Shown: positions 1 to 7,393 of the stretch, in pieces
Numbering within the stretch: the stretch's first letter is position 1
Layout: the number at the start of each line of letters is the position of its first letter
Assembly (NCBI GenBank): GCA_046155605.1
Contig: JBJXFQ010000026.1
Location: 1-29,905, forward strand
Source: JAEUIZ01 sp046155605
GTDB taxonomy: Bacteria > Planctomycetota > Phycisphaerae > Phycisphaerales > UBA1924
Reading direction: 5' to 3'
Length of the DNA: 29,905 bases
Notes under the pieces: model-generated
The model's database searches: none
Seen by the model: only the letters and a program-made list of their open reading frames with translations
Told to the model about the DNA's origin: nothing
Made by a program: the position numbers and the translations under genes

Positions 1-2
1 GG

Positions 3-440
3 TCCACCATCCTCCGAAAGCGCCCAGCCTACCGCATCGCCTTTGACGATTTCGACCCCGCCAAGGTCGCCCGCTTCGATGCCCGCCGCGTGCGCGCGCT
101 CCTGGCCAACCCCGGCATCGTCCGCAATCGTCTTAAGATCGCCTCAGCCATCGACAACGCCCGCGCCTTTCTGGCCGTACAGGACGAGTTTGGTTCCTTT
201 GATCGCTATCTGTGGGGGTTTGTCGACGGCAAGCCGATCGTCAACCGCCCGCGCGCGCACGGCGAGGTCCCGGCGACCTCGCCGTGGTCGGACGCGCTCT
301 CCAAAGACCTCAAACGGCACGGCTTCCGATTCGTCGGCTCAACGATCTGCTACGCCTTCATGCAGGCGGTCGGCATGGTTGACGACCACCTGACGACCTG
401 CCCTCGGAAGCGTGCCCTTCGAGGCCTCCGCGGCCGATAG
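3..440 (+). CDS. tag: DNA-3-methyladenine glycosylase I (5' truncated by window edge)
   Basis: The reading frame is open from the window edge, so the N-terminus is missing. The protein would excise 3-methyladenine from alkylated DNA as the first step of base excision repair. Visible family signatures are FDDFDPAKVARF, LLANPGIVRNRLKI, AIDNARAF, a YLWGFVDGKP stretch, LSKDLKRHGFRFVGSTICYAFMQ, and GMVDDHLTTCPR near the end. In that last segment a His and a Cys four residues apart match the C-terminal half of the Tag zinc site (His175/Cys179 in the E. coli enzyme). The N-terminal Cys/His ligands would lie outside the window. The gene ends with TAG. About 268 bp separate it from the next gene, which has its own promoter, so they are probably separate units. 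The family call is secure. Confidence 0.93.
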   Translation, partial: STILRKRPAYRIAFDDFDPAKVARFDARRVRALLANPGIVRNRLKIASAIDNARAFLAVQDEFGSFDRYLWGFVDGKPIVNRPRAHGEVPATSPWSDALSKDLKRHGFRFVGSTICYAFMQAVGMVDDHLTTCPRKRALRGLRGR

Positions 441-486
441 CCGGCTCCGATCGTGTGTGCCTCAGATGAAACTCGCTCGGCTTGCC

Positions 487-514
487 TTGACAGGCTAGCA
501 GAACCGAGTATCTT
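487..514 (+). promoter_or_regulatory. Sigma70-like promoter upstream of the C39-like/P-domain gene
   Basis: TTGACA at 487-492 is a perfect -35 consensus. It is followed after 16 bp by TATCTT at 509-514, a four-of-six match to the -10 box. Transcription would start near 520 and leave a leader of about 190 nt before the ATG at 709. This was read by eye only. Confidence 0.5.
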
Positions 515-544
515 CATGCCGAGGTCCGTTCGTCGCCGTCCCGT

Positions 545-695
545 GGCTCGGTGTCATCGAGCCCGCGTCCGAGGAATTGTGCGGGCCGCGCGTGAGGAGG
601 TTTCACATTCCGCGTTTGAACGAACGAGCCGGCACCTCGCGACGAAGCGAGAGTGAGTCCGGCAAGCGTTTGCAGGCATCGTGCCAAAGAGGCAC
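545..695 (+). other. Structured 5' leader with three hairpins
   Basis: The predicted leader of the next gene holds three short perfect stems. They are GGCTCG/CGAGCC (545-550 with 558-563), CTCGC/GCGAG (636-640 with 647-651) and GTGCC/GGCAC (681-685 with 691-695). The last stem ends just before the AGGAGA ribosome binding site. I do not recognise a known riboswitch class. The hairpins are short, so this may be ordinary GC-rich folding. No ORF in this interval looks coding. Confidence 0.3.
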
Positions 696-708
696 AGGAG
701 AGACTGTC

Positions 709-2853
709 ATGCCGACTTGCCGTGTAGCGTCGTTCTCCGGTCGTGGCCGTTCGCGTCAGGCGCTGGCGACCCTCGTCGCCGCTGCGGGCCTCACGATCCC
801 CGCCTTCGCGCAGATCGTTCCGCCCAACGCCGTCATGCTCGAACAGATCGCGTATCCGCTCGACCTCATGGGCTTGGGCGACAACTCGATGGTCGGATCA
901 CTCACGGTTTTCTACAGCCAACTCGCCGCGGCCTTTGGCGGCCAGCAAGGCGGCTTCATCAACATGGCCTATTTGCCCGGCGGCGTGCAGAGCCCAAGCC
1001 AGGCTGTCTGGCTCGTTCATAACCTCCCGGTGTTCGGCCCGGCGCTCGAGCCGCTCGTGCCCGGTGCATCCACGTACACGGGTTCGTCGATCACCACGCA
1101 GTTCAATCTTTCCCCGCTGCCTGGCGCGGTCGTTGGGCTGCCTCTTGGGATCGCCCAGAATGTGGCCATCTATTACTCGCCCGGTCCACAGGAAACCACC
1201 GCCTGGGTCTCGCAGCCCGGTGCGATTGCGCAAAACTGGAACGTCCAGCGGCTCGAGAAGGGACTCGGCGGCACAGGCCGCAACGGCGATGTGAAGGGTT
1301 TGCTTCCTCCGCCGCCCGTCGGCCCAGTCCCCGCCGGCCCACCGGCCAACCTCCTCTTCTTGTTCGCCAATCGCCCGGACCACCACAACCAGCAGGCGGC
1401 GAACAACCAGTGCGCGCCCATGGCCATCTCCAACGCCTTCCGGTGGATGAACCTCAACGCGGGCCTTCCGATCCTCCATCCGCACGACATCGGCCTCGAA
1501 GGCACGACGCCCAACTTCACCTCGGACGGTTCGCTCGTCAGCACGGTCGGCTCGCTGATGAAGCGGGCCCGCACCAATCGGGCGACGGGCCGCGGAATCT
1601 GGCCCATTCAGGGTGCCATGGCCTATCTGACGCGCCACGACATGGGCCACGTCGTCAGCATCTCGCACCGCATCGGGGGTAAGGCCGACACCATCTCGGG
1701 CGATCCCTACGCCATCGCCGAGGTCGCCATGGCGGGCGGGACAGACTACATGTCTCCTGACACGGGCATGATTTCCAAGGGCGAAGGAGCGGCGTACAGC
1801 ACAACGTGGCTCCGCGACCGCCTGAACGATGGCTCCGGGCTCGCGCTCGACTGGGGTCCGGCGCAGCACTATGTCGCCATTGTGGGTGCCGGATTCCTCA
1901 ATCGCCGCGCGTTCGTGATTCACGTCTCGGACTACGCGCAGACCAACGTTGACGCAGCCGACAACAAGGGATGCGACCGGTTCGACTTCGACTATGTGGA
2001 CGAGCCGACGGCCAAACTCCTCCAGACGAACAGGCCCGTCGATCAGATCCTCGCTTTCAAGGTGGTTTCTGGGCAAAATCTCCCCGTCCGCTGCTCGACC
2101 GGTGCCGCCATCGCCATTCCCAACGGCAGCGGCTCGACCGTCTGCGGTACCACCGCCATCGCTCAGATCGTCATCCCCGACAACGCCAAGATCGGCCTCA
2201 TCCGCCCGTCGTTTTACATCACGCACTCCTTCCAAGGCGACCTCCGCATCACGCTTACAAAGGTCGGCGGGCCTTCGGTCGTGCTTGTCAATCGCCCGGG
2301 CGTGGGCATCGCTCCGCCATTTGGCTTCAGCGCCGACAACTTCGGCGTCAGCACCGTCAACCGCTTCCGCAGCAGCAACACCCGCCCCTTCAACTTCGCC
2401 AACTACACCATCTACAACAACCCGATCAACCAACCCACGGGCATGCCCATTGCCGCACCGGGGATCAACAACGTGACAGGCGACTGGAAGCCCGAAGCGA
2501 GTCTCGCGGCCTTTGTCGGGCTGAGTTCCGCCGGCACCTGGCGACTCGAGGTCCAGGACTGTGCCGTCGGCAACACCGGCCAGATCGTCAACTTCTGCCT
2601 CGAGATCGCCACACTTTCCGGAACGCCCGTCCCTTGCCGCGCGAACTGCGACGGCAGCACGAACGTCCCCTTCCTCAACGTCAACGACTTCGCCTGTTTC
2701 CTCAACAGTTTCAACGCGGCCCTGGCGCTCCCCGCGGCGCAGCAGATCACCGCCTATGCCAACTGCGACGCCAGCACCGCCGTGCCCGTGCTCAACGTCA
2801 ACGACTTCGCGTGCTTTATCAATCTTTTCAGCGCCGGATGCAGCGCGCCATGA
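709..2853 (+). CDS. Secreted C39-like cysteine peptidase with P domain and GC-type dockerin pair
   Basis: The protein has 714 aa. The ATG at 709 was chosen because AGGAGA precedes it at a normal distance and a Sec signal peptide follows at once, with probable cleavage after PAFA at residue 34. Residues about 225-410 contain a candidate papain-like site of C39 type: Gln229, then Cys235 six residues later in NNQCAPMAISNAF, HYVAIVG with His387, and Asp408 in VIHVSDY. Residues about 465-633 resemble the proprotein-convertase P (Homo B) domain, including a GDLRITL strand, AGTWRLEVQD and a closing FCLEI. Residues 643-714 are two half-repeats of the form CxANCD-x-STxxP-x-LNVNDFACFxN. Residues 199-213 are a Pro-rich linker. 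The likely role is an exported, surface- or matrix-anchored peptidase or related enzyme. The substrate is unknown and activity is inferred from motif spacing only. Confidence 0.72.
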   Translation: MPTCRVASFSGRGRSRQALATLVAAAGLTIPAFAQIVPPNAVMLEQIAYPLDLMGLGDNSMVGSLTVFYSQLAAAFGGQQGGFINMAYLPGGVQSPSQAVWLVHNLPVFGPALEPLVPGASTYTGSSITTQFNLSPLPGAVVGLPLGIAQNVAIYYSPGPQETTAWVSQPGAIAQNWNVQRLEKGLGGTGRNGDVKGLLPPPPVGPVPAGPPANLLFLFANRPDHHNQQAANNQCAPMAISNAFRWMNLNAGLPILHPHDIGLEGTTPNFTSDGSLVSTVGSLMKRARTNRATGRGIWPIQGAMAYLTRHDMGHVVSISHRIGGKADTISGDPYAIAEVAMAGGTDYMSPDTGMISKGEGAAYSTTWLRDRLNDGSGLALDWGPAQHYVAIVGAGFLNRRAFVIHVSDYAQTNVDAADNKGCDRFDFDYVDEPTAKLLQTNRPVDQILAFKVVSGQNLPVRCSTGAAIAIPNGSGSTVCGTTAIAQIVIPDNAKIGLIRPSFYITHSFQGDLRITLTKVGGPSVVLVNRPGVGIAPPFGFSADNFGVSTVNRFRSSNTRPFNFANYTIYNNPINQPTGMPIAAPGINNVTGDWKPEASLAAFVGLSSAGTWRLEVQDCAVGNTGQIVNFCLEIATLSGTPVPCRANCDGSTNVPFLNVNDFACFLNSFNAALALPAAQQITAYANCDASTAVPVLNVNDFACFINLFSAGCSAP

Positions 2854-2901
2854 TCGCGTAGGCGGAGTGAAGACATCGACGAATCAACTCATCGAGACAC
2901 A

Positions 2902-2940
2902 GGCCGGGTGGCGAGACAGGGCTCGCCCCCGGCCGTCCTT
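2902..2940 (+). terminator. Intrinsic-terminator-like hairpin between convergent genes
   Basis: Arms 2902-2915 and 2922-2934 form a 13-bp stem of GGCCGGG and GGCGAG blocks with a single bulged T at 2909 and a 6-nt loop. A weak pyrimidine tail, GTCCTTCCCCC, follows on the plus strand. It lies 50 bp after the stop of the C39-like gene and before the end of the convergent phosphatase gene. The hairpin could act on both strands. Confidence 0.5.
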
Positions 2941-3083
2941 CCCCCGTATTGCCCCGGTTCCGGCGAGTTCGCTTCTTCCGCCATACGTTGATCCGGCGAG
3001 ACACTGGTCGCTCGGCAACGGTGAAAGCACCCGTCGTTCACGCTCCGGGTCCGTCGCTGCCTTTCCGCGTAATTCGTGAAAGG

Positions 3084-4391
3084 TCACATTGCCCCGACGA
3101 ACCGCAGCGCCACCAGCGTCTGGTCGTCATTGCGTGCCAGCGATCCGGTGTGCTTGAAGAGGGCCGCGTGGACGGAATCCATGACACAATCCGGCGCGCC
3201 GCTGCAGACGGTGAGGGCGGCGTCGAGACGCTCCGGGCCGAACATCTCGCGGCCGGCGTCGAAGGCTTCGGTGATGCCGTCGGTGTAAAGCACGATTGTG
3301 TCGAGAGGCCGCAGCGAGACCACATCGTTGACGGCTTCGAAGGGCTCGAGCACGCCCAGCGGCAGGCTGCCGCGTCCGTCGAGGAACCGCACCTCGCCCG
3401 TTGACCCATCTTTGTGGATAGGCGGGTTATGCCCGCAGCGAGCGTAGGTAAGGGTCGCGAGGCGCGGGTCATAGATCCCGAAGAAGGCCGTGACGAACGT
3501 GCCTTCAATCCCCGCCGAGACGAGGCGGCTGTTGGCATATGACATCACCTCGCCGGGCGTGGTCGCGGGGCCGGCATAGGCGTGCAGGATGCCGTGGAGC
3601 ATGGCCATGATCGTCGCGGCGGCGGCCCCGTGGCCCGAGACGTCGGCGATGAGAATTCCCCAGCGACCGTCGGGGAATGGGAAGAAGTCGTAGTAGTCGC
3701 CGCCCGCCTGCTCGCTGGTGAGGTAACTCGTGGCGATCGAGAGGCCGGGGATCGACGGGAGTTCGCGCGGCAAGAGCGACCGCTGCACCCGGGCTACCTG
3801 CTCGAACTGCTCGCGAAGGGCGGCGTTGAGTTGCTGAACCTCGTGCGAGAGGACCATTCGCCGATGGTTGTGCCCGACGAGGTTGGCAATGAGGAAGGAG
3901 GACTCGAGATCGGCCTGTTGGAAGCCGTCGGGCTCCTTGCGGAACTGGAGCGTCCAGTTGAGCGCCTCGCCCTGGTCATAGATCGGGATCGCGAGCACGG
4001 ATCGCAGCCCGGCGACGGCACCGCCCAGGACCGGGTCCTCGTTCGCTTCAAGGTCCGTCAGCAGCCGCGGGATGGGCTCGGCAACGAGCGTTCCGACCAG
4101 CCCGCCGCGATGGATCGGCAGATCGGCGAAGGGACGGGGCACATCGGGAATCGCGCTCGCGACCTCGCCGGACATCATGTCGCGCAGGTGGCGGATGCCG
4201 GTGATGCGGTACTCCTCGGGCCCGCACCCGCGCCGCGACACGGTGACCATCACGTCAACCGGGCGGACTTTCCAGTATTGCGTGGCCCAGATTCGAGCGA
4301 CCTCGCCCGGAACCCTGGCGGTGCTGGCGCGGACGATCATGTCGCGGATGATGTCGAGCCGCTTGGAGCGATCTTGTTCGCCTCGGGTCAT
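3084..4391 (-). CDS. PP2C-family (SpoIIE/RsbU-type) serine phosphatase with GAF-like sensor
   Basis: The protein has 435 aa. It is predicted to dephosphorylate phospho-Ser/Thr, typically on an anti-sigma-factor antagonist of the RsbV type. Residues about 20-175 look like a GAF domain. A short helical linker (178-205) contains RVQRSLLPRELP, typical of the entry to SpoIIE-type phosphatase domains. The catalytic domain at 205-433 shows AGGDYYDFF, ILIADVSGHG, GTFVTAFFGIYD, ARCGHNPPI, LGVL, VLYTDGITEA and ARNDDQTLV. The expected metal-binding acidic residues (Asp232, Asp250, Asp371, Asp422) are present. The ATG at 4391 was chosen because everything upstream in frame overlaps uppP and looks like a shadow. 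The ribosome binding site is weak. It sits 38 bp downstream of uppP, probably in one transcript. A natural client, the STAS protein at 24352-24711, is in the window but far away. Confidence 0.9.
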   Translation of the reverse strand: MTRGEQDRSKRLDIIRDMIVRASTARVPGEVARIWATQYWKVRPVDVMVTVSRRGCGPEEYRITGIRHLRDMMSGEVASAIPDVPRPFADLPIHRGGLVGTLVAEPIPRLLTDLEANEDPVLGGAVAGLRSVLAIPIYDQGEALNWTLQFRKEPDGFQQADLESSFLIANLVGHNHRRMVLSHEVQQLNAALREQFEQVARVQRSLLPRELPSIPGLSIATSYLTSEQAGGDYYDFFPFPDGRWGILIADVSGHGAAAATIMAMLHGILHAYAGPATTPGEVMSYANSRLVSAGIEGTFVTAFFGIYDPRLATLTYARCGHNPPIHKDGSTGEVRFLDGRGSLPLGVLEPFEAVNDVVSLRPLDTIVLYTDGITEAFDAGREMFGPERLDAALTVCSGAPDCVMDSVHAALFKHTGSLARNDDQTLVALRFVGAM

Positions 4392-4429
4392 ATGGCGGAA
4401 CTGTATGGGCGGGCGGCGCGATGGACGAA

Positions 4430-5281
4430 CTATTTGGCGGCCAGCGCGCCCGAGAGGATGAGCGCGGCGAGCAGGCCCGCGAGGGCGAGGCGATACCATC
4501 CGAAAGGCTCGAGGCCGCGGCGGTTCAGGAACCCGACGAGCCAGCGCACGGCGAGGGCCGCGGAGAGCGCCGCGACAATGAGGCCGACGACCGTGGGCAG
4601 GATGCCGAGTTGCTCGAAGAACGGCGGGGTGTGGTGTTGGCGCGCTGCCGAGAGGTCTTTGTAGAGCCGGTAGGCCGTGGCCGCGCCAAGGGTGGGCAGC
4701 GCGAGGAGGAAACTGAACTCGGCGGCGGCCCTCGGGCGAAGGCCGACGATGTACCCGCCCGTGATGGTCATCATGGATCGGCTGGTTCCGGGCCAGAGGG
4801 CAGCGCACTGGAGGAGGCCGATGAGGAGTGCGTCGCGCGGGCGGAGGTCGTCGATCTCGCGGGTTCCGCGGCCGCCACGGGTCCGCTGCACGAGGATCAT
4901 GTAGACCCCGCCGACGGCAAGGGCGGCCATGACCGGCCAGGCGCTGAAGAGCCTCGCCTCGATGGCGTCGTTGAAGAGTTTGCCGATCACGGCAGCGGGG
5001 ACGAAGGCGATGCACAGGTTGATAAACAACCGACGGCCCGCGGGATTCTTGCCCAGCAGCCCGAGCACCATCGCCACGACCCGCGGCCAGTAGAGCCCTA
5101 GCACCGCGAGCACCGCGCCGCCCTGCACAACGATGTTGAAGGCGTCAATGGCGGACTTGCGCTCGGGGCCACCCAGCCCGAGCAGCCACGACGTGAGGAT
5201 CAAGTGGCCCGTCGAACTAACGGGCAGGTACTCGGTGATGCCCTCGACCAGGCCGAGGACGATGGCGTGCCAGAGTTCCAA
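4430..5281 (-). CDS. uppP: Undecaprenyl-diphosphatase
   Basis: The protein has 283 aa, within the usual UppP/BacA length. This polytopic inner-membrane enzyme removes a phosphate from undecaprenyl diphosphate to recycle the lipid carrier for cell-wall and envelope glycans. The family signatures are complete: LGLVEGITEYLPVSSTGHL at residues 9-27, with Glu13, Glu17 and His26 matching the catalytic residues, and PGTSRSMMTI at 164-173, with Ser167 and Arg168. Several hydrophobic helices fill the rest. The start codon is TTG at 5281. It is preceded by a GGAAGGG-like sequence, and the next in-frame Met would delete the first catalytic motif, so TTG is the only sensible start. The PP2C phosphatase gene follows in the same direction. 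Confidence 0.96.
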   Translation of the reverse strand: MELWHAIVLGLVEGITEYLPVSSTGHLILTSWLLGLGGPERKSAIDAFNIVVQGGAVLAVLGLYWPRVVAMVLGLLGKNPAGRRLFINLCIAFVPAAVIGKLFNDAIEARLFSAWPVMAALAVGGVYMILVQRTRGGRGTREIDDLRPRDALLIGLLQCAALWPGTSRSMMTITGGYIVGLRPRAAAEFSFLLALPTLGAATAYRLYKDLSAARQHHTPPFFEQLGILPTVVGLIVAALSAALAVRWLVGFLNRRGLEPFGWYRLALAGLLAALILSGALAAK

Positions 5282-5321
5282 CGCGGAGGCCCTTCCGCAA
5301 GCGTTGCGACATCATCGGCGA

Positions 5322-6071
5322 TCAGAACGAGTACGGATGATCCAGGTGTGTTCGCCGACGCTTGCGATCGGGCACGGGCTGCGTCATCGCCAAGCGACAG
5401 GTGTCGGCGAGCCGCTGATGGAGCAGTTCGTGGTCCGGATGGGCGTCGAGGTACTCGACGAGGTCCTCGACCTGCCACGCCGGCGGGTCCTCGGGATTGA
5501 CCCGCGCGATCGCGGAGTCGCCCAGCGCCTCGGCGGCGGACTGGAACCATTGCACGGGCGGCGGGCCGTGCGTGACGCCGTCCACGTTGTCCTTGGTCTT
5601 GCTCGTCTCGACGCGTTCGAGGGGCCAGGGAGGATTGAGTTTGTTTCGCACCGAGACCACCCCCACCGCGACCACGGGCCACTTGCCATCGCGGGTCAGC
5701 GGCTCGCGGGTGAGGACCAGCACGGGAACCTTGCTGCCGTCGGCGGCTTCGCGGAATGCGCGGGCGTCGGCGCCGATAAGCGGCGGCTGGAAGAGATAGC
5801 ACCCGGGCACGATGACATCGGGCGGATGGGCGGCGACGAGGAAGCACCGATTCGCATCGACCGCGATCTGACGTTTCTGGCGACGGGCCTCTTGCAGCGG
5901 CAGGACCACCCGAGTCATGCGCTCGAAATCATGGTCGGCGTGCGCGAGGCGCAGGCACTCAACGCAGAGCCGTTCGGCCTCGAAGTAGCGCGTGGCGACG
6001 AGCGCGTGGCTGGCCCGCTCCATCAGCCGATCGACGCGTTCCGCCGATTTGTGGATCGCTTTGCCCGCCAC
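5322..6071 (-). CDS. Hypothetical protein with helical N-terminal repeat-like region
   Basis: The protein has 249 aa with no family that I recognise. The start is GTG at 6071, 11 bp after the stop of the upstream gene, which suggests translational coupling. Residues about 10-65 are helical, rich in Ala, Glu and Leu, and contain CVECLRLAHADHDFERMTRVVLPLQEARR, which resembles a TPR-type helical pair. The middle is more beta-like, with CFLVAAHPPDVIVPGCYLFQPPLIG and VPVLVLTREPLTRDGKWPVVAVG. The tail is very basic, with DRKRRRTHLDHPYSF. No signal peptide or membrane segment is visible, so it is probably cytoplasmic. It may work with its coupled neighbour at 6083-6703. The normal codon pattern and the pairing support a real gene. 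Confidence 0.7.
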   Translation of the reverse strand: MAGKAIHKSAERVDRLMERASHALVATRYFEAERLCVECLRLAHADHDFERMTRVVLPLQEARRQKRQIAVDANRCFLVAAHPPDVIVPGCYLFQPPLIGADARAFREAADGSKVPVLVLTREPLTRDGKWPVVAVGVVSVRNKLNPPWPLERVETSKTKDNVDGVTHGPPPVQWFQSAAEALGDSAIARVNPEDPPAWQVEDLVEYLDAHPDHELLHQRLADTCRLAMTQPVPDRKRRRTHLDHPYSF

Positions 6072-6082
6072 GAGGCCCCCGG

Positions 6083-6703
6083 CTATCGCCGACTCAGCAG
6101 AACGACGAGTTGATCGAGCAACTTGGCCCAGCGATCGGCCTGCTCGCCCATGTCGTAGGCCAGGACATCCGCGACCGCCGACCAGTCATCGGAGCCGAGC
6201 GCGCGTTTGAGTTCCGAGAGACGCTCCGCCAACGACGAGGCGAGGTCGGTGAGCGTCATGATGCCGCTGCCGTCGGTGCGGGCGATGGCGAGGCGATCGC
6301 GCGGGAGATCGACGGCATCGACGCACGATTGCACGGTGTCTTTCACCGCCTGCCAGCCCGCGAGCGCGGACGAGAGCCGTGGGAGCGCATCGGCCACGCG
6401 GCCGGTCTGGATCAACTCGGCGGCATTGGTCTGATCGAGCGAGACGACGCGGAGGACCTCGGAGGCCTCTGCGAGTGCGTTCGCCACGAGTTCGCCGCGA
6501 TCAATCGCACGAAACACGGCCTCGGCCCCCAGCGACCGCGCGGGGGGCGACTCCAGCACCGCGGCCTCGACCATTGCGCCGTCCACCTTGGCCTCGATGA
6601 TCAATCGGCCCGACGCGGACGCCGCCTCGACCGCGGCGCGGACCGCGTCAGCAAAGGTTGCGGCCGCTTCCGTCACGAGTTGGTCGTCGAGGTACACGCG
6701 CAT
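6083..6703 (-). CDS. Hypothetical helical cytoplasmic protein
   Basis: The protein has 206 aa and no recognisable family. It begins MRVYLDDQLV and continues as alternating Ala/Val/Leu-rich helices with many acidic residues. It has no signal peptide, membrane span or cysteine cluster; its few Cys residues include one in VQSCVDAVDLPRDRL. The C-terminal half (SLAERLSELKRAL, GEQADRWAKLLDQLVVLLSRR) looks amphipathic and could mediate dimerisation. The ATG has no Shine-Dalgarno sequence. It is preceded 6 nt away by a CACAAT box with TTGCTT 17 bp further up, so the mRNA may be leaderless. It is the first gene of a two-gene unit with the protein at 5322-6071, 11 bp downstream. Confidence 0.7.
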   Translation of the reverse strand: MRVYLDDQLVTEAAATFADAVRAAVEAASASGRLIIEAKVDGAMVEAAVLESPPARSLGAEAVFRAIDRGELVANALAEASEVLRVVSLDQTNAAELIQTGRVADALPRLSSALAGWQAVKDTVQSCVDAVDLPRDRLAIARTDGSGIMTLTDLASSLAERLSELKRALGSDDWSAVADVLAYDMGEQADRWAKLLDQLVVLLSRR

Positions 6704-6709
6704 GCGGGG

Positions 6710-6738
6710 ATTGTGGGCGGTGAGGACCGCACAAGCAA
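6710..6738 (-). promoter_or_regulatory. Candidate promoter for a leaderless transcript
   Basis: On the minus strand TTGCTT (6738-6733) and CACAAT (6715-6710) are 17 bp apart. The ATG at 6703 begins only 6 nt after the -10-like box, so transcription would start at or next to the start codon. No Shine-Dalgarno sequence is present, which fits leaderless translation. The -35 match is moderate. Confidence 0.4.
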
Positions 6739-6769
6739 ATCGACGTTTCGGCGTGCGCTCCGGCCCGAT

Positions 6770-7393
6770 TCACGACGCGGCGGCATCGCGGGCCATCCGC
6801 CTACGTCGTTTGTGGATCAGCCGCAGGTTTCGGGCGTAGATCACGATACCCGAAGCCTGACCCAGAATGCCCACGGGGTCCTGCCGCCAGACGAAGTAAC
6901 TGAACAGCGCGAGCGCGCCAAAGAGGCTGAACCACCAGAATGATTCGGTGATGACACTCTCGCGCCGACGCTCGCTAATAAACCATTGCAGCAGCATCCG
7001 ACCGGAGAAGGCGACCTGACCGCCGAGACCGATGCCCACCCACACGACGTTGACCCACGACGTGATGTTGAGGAAGCGGAAGACCGGATTCCGCCGCATG
7101 GTGATCGCGCTCTGCACGGTGCTCGCGCCGAAGATCGAAGCGGCCTCGTCGAGGGTCATCTCGCGTGAGGGCGACTGGCCTCGGAAGATCACACGAAACG
7201 TGTGCGAGCCGGCGGCTGGTGCCGCCTCAAGCACGCCACGCAGATCACCCATGCGAATATCCAGCGTCGAGGCACCCGGGCGAAGCGGCAGGTGCATCCG
7301 TGGGCCGAACGCCAGCCAGAATCCGAGCGCCAGCACCAACACCATGAGCGCCGCCGGCTCCCACTTGATCCGTTTGTGAGGCTTGGCCGTCAT
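6770..7393 (-). CDS. Lipid A biosynthesis N-terminal-like (LAB_N) membrane protein
   Basis: The protein has 207 aa. Residues about 112-195 carry the LAB_N pattern: WVNVVWVGIGLGGQVAFSGR, LLQWFISERRRES, FWWFSLFGALALFSYFVWRQDPVGILGQ and YARNLRLI. This domain occurs at the N-terminus of some LpxB proteins and as a free-standing small membrane protein next to glycosyltransferases. An extra segment precedes it: a membrane helix at 13-30 and a region of about 75 residues predicted to face the periplasm. The start ATG overlaps the stop of the upstream GT2 gene (ATGA), so the two are translationally coupled. Its probable role is in membrane handling of a lipid-linked sugar with that transferase. The exact reaction is not known from sequence. 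Confidence 0.87.
   Translation of the reverse strand: MTAKPHKRIKWEPAALMVLVLALGFWLAFGPRMHLPLRPGASTLDIRMGDLRGVLEAAPAAGSHTFRVIFRGQSPSREMTLDEAASIFGASTVQSAITMRRNPVFRFLNITSWVNVVWVGIGLGGQVAFSGRMLLQWFISERRRESVITESFWWFSLFGALALFSYFVWRQDPVGILGQASGIVIYARNLRLIHKRRRRMARDAAAS

Noticed and set aside
898..2433. Minus-strand open frame of 511 codons opposite the C39-like/P-domain gene
   Set aside because: The translation is Arg/Asp/Val-heavy with no domain. The plus strand has a clear signal peptide, domains and dockerin, so this is an antisense shadow.
4392..5015. N-terminal extension of the PP2C phosphatase into uppP
   Set aside because: The added residues are Arg/Pro/His-rich shadow sequence of uppP. The GAF-like part begins right after the ATG at 4391.
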